DNA of 12,186 nt from a bacterium (lineage in GTDB: Bacteria; UBA6262), in NCBI GenBank assembly GCA_028716025.1, contig JAQUQP010000053.1, positions 1 through 12,186 of the forward strand. Direction: 5' to 3'. The notes beneath the pieces were generated by a model, which had not been told where the DNA came from, did no database searches, and saw only the letters and a program-made list of their open reading frames with translations. The position numbers were made by a program, and so were the translations under genes. Below, in pieces: positions 7,674 through 12,186 of this stretch (its first letter is position 1; each line of letters begins with the position of its first letter).

Positions 7674-7914
7674 TACTTGTCTCCTGTTGAATAAACTGTT
7701 TTATTTGTTCAGTAGTGGGTATTTTCCCTTGCATAACAATTTTGCCATTAATAATAAGCGCGGGGGTCTGCATAATGCCCTTATCAATCATTATATTTAT
7801 GTCTGTTACCTTAATAACTTCTGCCTCCTGGTTTAACTCGGCCAAGGCCGTCCGGACATTCTCTTCTGTATTATGACACTTTTTACAACCTGGTCCAAAA
7901 ACCTCTATTTTCAT
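7666..7914 (-). CDS. Small thioredoxin-like protein (redox-active disulfide protein 2 type)
   Basis: An 82-residue minimal thioredoxin/glutaredoxin-fold protein matching the redox-active disulfide protein 2 type (I believe TIGR00412). The active site is Cys10-Lys-Lys-Cys13 in FGPGCKKCHNTEENV, and the cis-proline is Pro51 in MQTPALIINGK. It lacks a signal peptide and should be cytoplasmic. Genes of this type often sit beside PF03773 permeases and ArsR regulators. ArsM enzymes need a thiol reductant to recycle their disulfides, and this gene lies directly after arsM, so it is a good candidate for that role; this is inference. It follows arsM by 10 bases with AAGGAG six bases before the ATG, and its last eight bases overlap the ferredoxin gene. 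Confidence 0.92.
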   Translation of the reverse strand: MKIEVFGPGCKKCHNTEENVRTALAELNQEAEVIKVTDINIMIDKGIMQTPALIINGKIVMQGKIPTTEQIKQFIQQETSNG

Positions 7915-7924
7915 GTTTTTCTCC

Positions 7925-8758
7925 TTAGACTGGCTTGAGCGCAGAAATCTTTACACTTGCCACCACATCAGCAATACTTTTTGCAGCGGCTTTACCTAAG
8001 GTTTTAGTTTCCTGAACCGCTTGCGCCGTAGCATCATTAGCCATGGCCTCTATAGGATAGTTAACCTGATCGATTACGGTAATATTTTTGAATCCTGCTA
8101 ATTTTATAGCCTCTATATAGGTTTCTTTAGCGATAGCACCGGAAAGGCAACCAACATAGGCGGCGACAGAGTTTTTTATAGCTTCAGGCAGTGTCCCGGT
8201 TAACACCAGGTCAGATACCATTAACCGTCCACCTGGCTTTAAAACCCTGAAAGCTTCCCTGAAAACTTGCTCTTTATCAGGTGAAAGATTGATCACGCAA
8301 TTAGAAATAATTACATCAAAATTATTATCTTCTAGCGGTAATTTTTCAATTTCTCCCAATCTGAATTCTACATTTTGATAATTGCCTTTATGGGCATTTT
8401 CCTGAGCTCTGGCAATCATTGCTGGAGTCATATCAATTCCGGTGACTTTACCGGTTTTACCAACTTTCCTGCTGGCGAGGAAGGCGTCAAATCCCGCGCC
8501 ACTGCCAAGATCAAGCACTTTATCCCCTTCGCACAAGCTGGCAATAGCTACCGGATTACCACATCCCAATCCCAGGTTAGAACCCTCGGGCACGCTGTTC
8601 ATTTCCGCATCATTATAACCAACGCTTTTGCTGATACTATCCGCAGTAGGGCTAGCGCTGCAACAGGATCCTGAACAGCAGCAAGAACTTCCTGCTTCTG
8701 CTATTTTTGCATAACCATCCTGTACCAACTTTTTGATCTGTTCCGCATTTTCTTTCAT
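7925..8758 (-). CDS. arsM: Arsenite S-adenosylmethionine methyltransferase ArsM
   Basis: A 277-residue cytoplasmic methyltransferase that adds methyl groups from S-adenosylmethionine to As(III), giving mono- and higher methylated arsenicals. The SAM-binding motif DLGSGAGFDAF is at 83-93, with the acidic residue of GIDMTPAMI (Asp109) further on. The three cysteines that bind As(III) in ArsM proteins are all present: Cys66 in NLGLGCGNP, Cys154 in ISNCVINLSPD and Cys204 in YVGCLSGA. An extra cysteine-rich patch at 25-33 (SCCCSGSCC) precedes the domain, and similar patches occur in other ArsM proteins. Length fits the short bacterial form without a long C-terminal extension. AGGAGG sits six bases before the ATG, which lies 13 bases after the permease stop. 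Together with the arsP-type permease this suggests methylarsenite production and export. How many methylations occur cannot be read here. Confidence 0.96.
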   Translation of the reverse strand: MKENAEQIKKLVQDGYAKIAEAGSSCCCSGSCCSASPTADSISKSVGYNDAEMNSVPEGSNLGLGCGNPVAIASLCEGDKVLDLGSGAGFDAFLASRKVGKTGKVTGIDMTPAMIARAQENAHKGNYQNVEFRLGEIEKLPLEDNNFDVIISNCVINLSPDKEQVFREAFRVLKPGGRLMVSDLVLTGTLPEAIKNSVAAYVGCLSGAIAKETYIEAIKLAGFKNITVIDQVNYPIEAMANDATAQAVQETKTLGKAAAKSIADVVASVKISALKPV

Positions 8759-8771
8759 TTGTCTCCTCCTC

Positions 8772-9944
8772 TTATTTAACTATCACACCATACATCATAC
8801 CGGTTAAAGTAGCCATTACCACAACTAAGCTTACATACACGATTGTTTTCTTTGAGCCCATTATCTTACGTAGTACGAGCATACTCGGCAGGCTTAAAGC
8901 CGGACCAGCAAGAAGCAAGGCAAGTGCTGGGCCTTGGCCCATTCCGGAATTCATTAATCCTTGTAATATCGGTATTTCAGTAAGTGTAGCAAAATACATA
9001 AAAGCCGCTACTACTGATGAAAAGAAATTCGCCCATAGAGAGTTGCCGCCTACCAGGGCAGTTACATATCGGGATGGGATAATCCCTTCTTGCCCGATCC
9101 GGCCTAAAAGGAAACCGGATACAAGTACTCCTCCTAAAAGGAGCGGCAATATTTGCAAAGCAAAACCCCAGGTTGAGGTGGTCCATTCTTTTAATTCCTC
9201 TTTTTTAAACCACAAAAAAAGAATACCTGCTAAAACGATCAAGGATAAGCCAGCTATCCACCATTTATATTGATAGATCATGAACCAGATGCCCTGATCC
9301 CCAGGTAGCGGCTTGCCCCAATTAGCGAAAATAAGAAAGGCGATCATAGCGGCAAAATACAAAATTGTTTGTCCTAATGAGCGTGATTCTTTTACTTCGC
9401 CCACATTAAAATCGCCGCTAGCTTGACGTGCTCTTTCCTCTTTTATAAATATCAAATGCATTAATAATCCGATTATAACGCTAAATGCTACCGCGCCTAT
9501 TGCCCTGGCTAAACCCATTTGCCAGCCGAGGACTCGTGCAGTCAGGATTATTGCCAGAACGTTTATCGCTGGCCCAGAATAAAGGAAAGCACAGGCTGGT
9601 CCCAGTCCTGCTCCCCTTTTATATATCCCGCCAAAAAGCGGCAATACTGTACAGGAACATACTGCCAAAATAGTTCCTGAAACAGAAGCGACGCCATAAG
9701 AAAGGCATTTATTGGCTTGAGCTCCGAAATACTTCATGACCGATGCCTGGCTGACAAAAACCGATATAGCCCCGGCAATAAAGAATGCCGGCACCAGGCA
9801 AAGAATTACATGCTCACGGGCATACCACTTTACCAAAGCCAGCGCTTCAAAGATAGCATTAGTAAATCGGCTGTTTTCCACAGGTAAATAATAAATAAAT
9901 AAGAAAAAACCTATCATTAATAATAGTTTAGTCCTGTTTTTCAT
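8772..9944 (-). CDS. arsP: ArsP-type permease (PF03773/DUF318 family)
   Basis: A 390-residue polytopic inner-membrane permease of the PF03773 (ArsP_1, formerly DUF318) family, with roughly eight to ten hydrophobic segments. Characteristic blocks are AVCSCTVLPLFGGIYKRG at 94-111, where Cys96 and Cys98 form the conserved CSC, then FLYSGPAINVLAI, and in the second half ATLTEIPILQGLM and LLLAGPALSLPSMLV. Characterised ArsP proteins export trivalent organoarsenicals such as methylarsenite. Placement directly between arsR and arsM supports that substrate here, although many family members have no known substrate. A charged loop near 165-190 separates the halves, as usual. The ATG follows the arsR stop with no gap, and AGGGGA lies a few bases upstream inside arsR. 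The family call is firm; the substrate is inferred from context. Confidence 0.9.
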   Translation of the reverse strand: MKNRTKLLLMIGFFLFIYYLPVENSRFTNAIFEALALVKWYAREHVILCLVPAFFIAGAISVFVSQASVMKYFGAQANKCLSYGVASVSGTILAVCSCTVLPLFGGIYKRGAGLGPACAFLYSGPAINVLAIILTARVLGWQMGLARAIGAVAFSVIIGLLMHLIFIKEERARQASGDFNVGEVKESRSLGQTILYFAAMIAFLIFANWGKPLPGDQGIWFMIYQYKWWIAGLSLIVLAGILFLWFKKEELKEWTTSTWGFALQILPLLLGGVLVSGFLLGRIGQEGIIPSRYVTALVGGNSLWANFFSSVVAAFMYFATLTEIPILQGLMNSGMGQGPALALLLAGPALSLPSMLVLRKIMGSKKTIVYVSLVVVMATLTGMMYGVIVK

Positions 9945-10301
9945 TTATTTCCCCTTTTTCCCACAGCAATATAGCATTTGCCGGCTGGCTTTTTTCGCTG
10001 CTGCCAAATCCTGTACAATACGATCATCGCTAATAAGCCAATCCTCTAAGCATGCCGCCATTTTTTTAGCGTATATATTTTGCGGCTTTAATTGATAGTT
10101 GGTCCATAAGCCGTCCTGCCAGTCTTCAATAATTCCGGCTTCTTTTAAGATCTTCAAGTGTTTAGAGACGCTGGGTTGGGATAGACCCAGCACTTCCCGG
10201 AGCTCGCACACGCACATTTCTCGTTGCTGCAGCATTTTTAATATGCGCAGGCGGTTTTTATCAGCCAGGGCCTTCATTACTTTTTCTAAATCTTTTAACA
10301 T
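9945..10301 (-). CDS. arsR: ArsR/SmtB-family arsenic-responsive repressor
   Basis: A winged-helix repressor of 118 residues that should bind the palindrome in front of its own operon and release it when As(III) binds. The helix-turn-helix is seen as LREVLGLSQPSVSKHLKILKEAGII, here described by its ends (about residues 34-58). The metal-site start of the ArsR type is Cys30-Val-Cys32 (CVCEL). The third cysteine of the E. coli site (CVCxLC) is replaced by Arg35. A Cys-Cys pair at 112-113 and Cys84 near the C-terminus could complete an As(III) site. An in-frame ATG at 10313 would add four residues, but its own first codons are the GGAGG ribosome site of the ATG at 10301, so the shorter start is chosen. 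It is the first gene of the operon and directly abuts the permease gene. Confidence 0.93.
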   Translation of the reverse strand: MLKDLEKVMKALADKNRLRILKMLQQREMCVCELREVLGLSQPSVSKHLKILKEAGIIEDWQDGLWTNYQLKPQNIYAKKMAACLEDWLISDDRIVQDLAAAKKASRQMLYCCGKKGK

Positions 10302-10306
10302 TACTT

Positions 10307-10311
10307 CCTCC
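10307..10311 (-). promoter_or_regulatory. Ribosome binding site that fixes the arsR start
   Basis: GGAGG on the minus strand, five bases before the ATG at 10301. It lies inside the codons that a start at 10313 would use, and no ribosome site precedes 10313. Its first two bases fall within the operator palindrome. Confidence 0.8.
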
Positions 10312-10341
10312 ATATAGCCATATTACTATATGGCTATATGG
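10310..10341. promoter_or_regulatory. Probable ArsR operator: 14-bp perfect inverted repeat
   Basis: Arms CCATATAGCCATAT (10310-10323) and ATATGGCTATATGG (10328-10341) are perfect inverted repeats separated by four bases (TACT). The site overlaps the -10 element (10343-10338) and the expected transcription start, and runs to the arsR ribosome site. Position and symmetry fit autoregulation by the ArsR dimer encoded just downstream. Binding itself is inferred. Confidence 0.82.
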
Positions 10342-10366
10342 TAACAAATAAAAAAAAGACTGTCAA
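10338..10366 (-). promoter_or_regulatory. Promoter of the arsenic operon
   Basis: On the minus strand a perfect -35 TTGACA (10366-10361) is followed by exactly 17 bases, largely T, and a -10 TACCAT (10343-10338), four of six matches. The -10 overlaps the outer end of the palindromic operator, so a bound repressor would block RNA polymerase. The -35 includes the TGA stop codon (10365-10363) of the RND pump gene. Confidence 0.75.
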
Positions 10367-12186
10367 GATATTACCCCATACTTTTTTCTTTCTATTCTGC
10401 CAAATAGGCTATAAGAGCAAGGTACGACATAAAGCGTTAACATGGTGGAAAAAATAACCCCGCCGATCACGGCAATGGCCATTGGCACTCTGGTTTCCGC
10501 TCCCGGGCCAAGCGCCAGGGCAGGAGGAATAGCCGCGGCAATAGTCGCCAAAGAAGTCATCAGGATCGGTCGTAAACGGATGGGACAGGCGGTCAGCAGC
10601 GCTTCTTGTATTTCCATCTTTTGTTCCCGGTACTGGTTAGTAAAATCTACCAGCAAAATAGCATTCTTTTTAACTATACCCATCAGCAGGATAATACCGA
10701 TCAAACTGTACATATTTATAGATTGGCTGGTTAACCAAAGCGCCACTAAGGCTCCGGAAATACTAAAAGGCAGGGAAAGCAAGATCGCTATGGGATGAAT
10801 GTAGCTGTTAAATTGTGATCCTAAAACCATATAAGAAACAATAATGCCTAAAAATAGCACCAGGAGCAAACTGGTAAAGGACTCCTGGAAAGTTTGCGCG
10901 CTGCCGGTGAAAACAATATGATAATTTGGCGGCAGGATATTAGCAGCCAAATTATTCACTTCAGCTAAGGCTGTGGTTTGCGACTGGCCGGGCGCCACAT
11001 TGGCAAAAAGGGAGATCGCCCTTTCCCGGTTCCGCCGGGTAATGGTTAAAGAGGTCAATTCCTGGCTGATATCAACCACCTCTTTTAGATTCACTAATTC
11101 TCCATGATTATTCCAAACCTGGAGAGAATTAATGTCATCAGCTTTATTACGTTGCTGTGGCAATAACCTGATACGCACATCATACCTGCGCCCATTAGTG
11201 GTAAACTTGGCGATCGGTTCACCACCGATCAGGGCATTAATCGTACTGCCGATATCGTCCACATTAACTCCCATGGCTGCTGCTTTTTTCCTGTTCGGCC
11301 ATACTCTTATTTCCGCCACCTTGGGTAAATAATCAGAGTCGACATCAACCATAAGTTTGCTTTTGCTCATTTCTTCGCGTAATTTCTGTGCAGATTCGAT
11401 TAAGGTGTCCCAATCAGGCCCCTGAACTGTAAATTCGATAGGGAATCCGCGGGTAGCGGTAAAACCGGCTAACGACAGGTCCTGGATCACTACTTTTAGA
11501 TCCGGTATTTTACTAAGATCGTTACGAAATAGCACCATCAGCTCAGACTGAGATAAGCGATGACTGTTAGGTGGCACAACTGGCCGTTCCTTTGGCGGTT
11601 TTAAGGTAACAAAAATAAATGCCGTATTTACCTGGCCGCCAGTGAAGCCGCCAATAGCGGCAAAATAGGTGTCAGTCTCGGGACGGGACATTATATATTC
11701 TTCGACCTTTTTAACCCGGTCACTGGTAAATTCAATAGATGCTCCCACCGGTGTTTGCAGGCGGCATAGTAACATCCCCTGATCTTGCGAGGGTAGAAAT
11801 TCCTTGCGTAAGAATTTCAATAATACGAGGGAAAGGGAAAAGAATAACAACGCTATAAAGACAACGGTCCAACGATGATCAAGAGCCCAGCCTAAACTTG
11901 ATTTATAATTTCGCGTTAGCCAATGGAAACTGGAATCGACTCCTTTACCAAACCAGGTCTTGCGCGGACCGACCGTCAGGAATTGCGACGTACGCATGGG
12001 GGTCAGGGTCAAAGCTTCCAGTAAAGATAATGCCACCGCCACAGATATAGTTACGCCGTGTTGGTAAAAAAACTTGCCGACGATCCCTTTCATGAAAGCT
12101 ACCGGAAGAAAGATAGCGATCAGGGCTGCGGTAGCTGCTGTAGCGGCAAAAGTTATCTGTCTTGCGCCAGCCCTGGCAGCTTCTAC
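10363..12186 (-). CDS. RND efflux pump, HAE1/AcrB type (5' end outside window)
   Basis: The C-terminal 607 residues of an inner-membrane resistance-nodulation-division pump, which expels drugs or other amphiphiles with a periplasmic adaptor and an outer-membrane channel. The frame stays open to the window edge. The 31 codons before the first internal ATG (12093) encode typical RND sequence (EAARAGARQITFAAT, then AIFLPVAFMKGIVG), so 12093 is not the start. Membrane segments around GVTISVAVALSLLEALTLTPM and near the loop at residues 95-115 are followed by the large second periplasmic domain. The final membrane bundle has GIVKKNAILLVDF, where the lysine before Asn-Ala matches AcrB Lys940 of the proton relay, and later LTLYVVPCSYSLFGR. 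The TM4 aspartates lie outside the window. AcrB is about 1050 residues, so roughly 40 percent is missing. The substrate is unknown and no adaptor gene is visible. It ends in TGA inside the arsenic operon's -35 element. Confidence 0.94.
   Translation of the reverse strand, partial: VEAARAGARQITFAATAATAALIAIFLPVAFMKGIVGKFFYQHGVTISVAVALSLLEALTLTPMRTSQFLTVGPRKTWFGKGVDSSFHWLTRNYKSSLGWALDHRWTVVFIALLFFSLSLVLLKFLRKEFLPSQDQGMLLCRLQTPVGASIEFTSDRVKKVEEYIMSRPETDTYFAAIGGFTGGQVNTAFIFVTLKPPKERPVVPPNSHRLSQSELMVLFRNDLSKIPDLKVVIQDLSLAGFTATRGFPIEFTVQGPDWDTLIESAQKLREEMSKSKLMVDVDSDYLPKVAEIRVWPNRKKAAAMGVNVDDIGSTINALIGGEPIAKFTTNGRRYDVRIRLLPQQRNKADDINSLQVWNNHGELVNLKEVVDISQELTSLTITRRNRERAISLFANVAPGQSQTTALAEVNNLAANILPPNYHIVFTGSAQTFQESFTSLLLVLFLGIIVSYMVLGSQFNSYIHPIAILLSLPFSISGALVALWLTSQSINMYSLIGIILLMGIVKKNAILLVDFTNQYREQKMEIQEALLTACPIRLRPILMTSLATIAAAIPPALALGPGAETRVPMAIAVIGGVIFSTMLTLYVVPCSYSLFGRIERKKYGVIS

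Noticed and set aside
10302..10313. arsR starting at the ATG at 10313
   Set aside because: Its first codons are themselves the GGAGG ribosome site for the ATG at 10301, and nothing like a ribosome site precedes it.
10344..10366. Run of eight T (minus strand) after the RND stop as a terminator
   Set aside because: No GC-rich hairpin precedes the T run; it forms the spacer of the ars promoter. Read-through from the RND gene therefore remains possible.
10363..12093. RND pump gene starting at the ATG at 12093 (576 residues)
   Set aside because: The frame is open to the window edge and the 31 preceding codons encode conserved RND sequence, so the gene is cut by the window and does not start there.
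1..12186. Insertion sequences, CRISPR arrays, tRNA genes, or a defence/mobile island
   Set aside because: No transposase, integrase, spaced direct repeats or tRNA-like cloverleaf was seen; genes are densely packed and intact.

Overview
The window is a compact bacterial segment in which every supported gene lies on the minus strand, so it is read here from high to low coordinates. The organism cannot be named from sequence alone. An RND-type drug pump implies a diderm (Gram-negative-type) envelope. Strong AGGAGG-like ribosome sites, moderate-to-low GC by eye, an 8-cysteine ferredoxin and arsenic methylation suggest a free-living, probably anaerobic or sediment/groundwater bacterium. The small 55-residue protein resembles ones I associate with uncultured candidate phyla. 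That placement is inference.

Layout. (1) 12186-10363: the 3' two-thirds of an HAE1/AcrB-type RND efflux pump gene, whose 5' end is outside the window. (2) 10366-4855: a nine-gene arsenic operon with its own promoter (TTGACA, 17 bp, TACCAT). The -35 overlaps the stop codon of the RND gene, and a 28-of-32-base palindrome overlapping the -10 is the probable ArsR operator. Gene order is arsR, arsP-type permease, arsM methyltransferase, small CxxC thioredoxin-like protein, 2x[4Fe-4S] ferredoxin, membrane-anchored thioredoxin, CcdA/DsbD-like transmembrane electron carrier, AhpD-like CxxC protein, acr3 arsenite pump. It ends in a clear Rho-independent terminator at 4855-4902. (3) 4830-314: a 1090-residue GH94-related glycoside phosphorylase followed five bases later by an MFS exporter. 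(4) 333-22: a one-gene unit for a 55-residue protein with a near-consensus promoter embedded in the last codons of the MFS gene and its own terminator.

How the genes fit together. ArsR should release its operator when As(III) binds. ArsM would methylate As(III). The ArsP-type permease would export trivalent methylarsenicals and Acr3 would export As(III). The five genes between arsM and acr3 are all thiol or iron-sulfur redox proteins. They look like a dedicated electron-supply chain, running from ferredoxin and the small thioredoxin to CcdA and the outward-facing thioredoxin, plus a CxxC AhpD-like protein. No ArsC arsenate reductase and no ArsA/ArsD are present. Most of the operon is tightly coupled, with two TAATG overlaps and one 8-base overlap. 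No intergenic stretch exceeds about 105 bases; no tRNA, rRNA, CRISPR array, insertion sequence or plus-strand gene was found.
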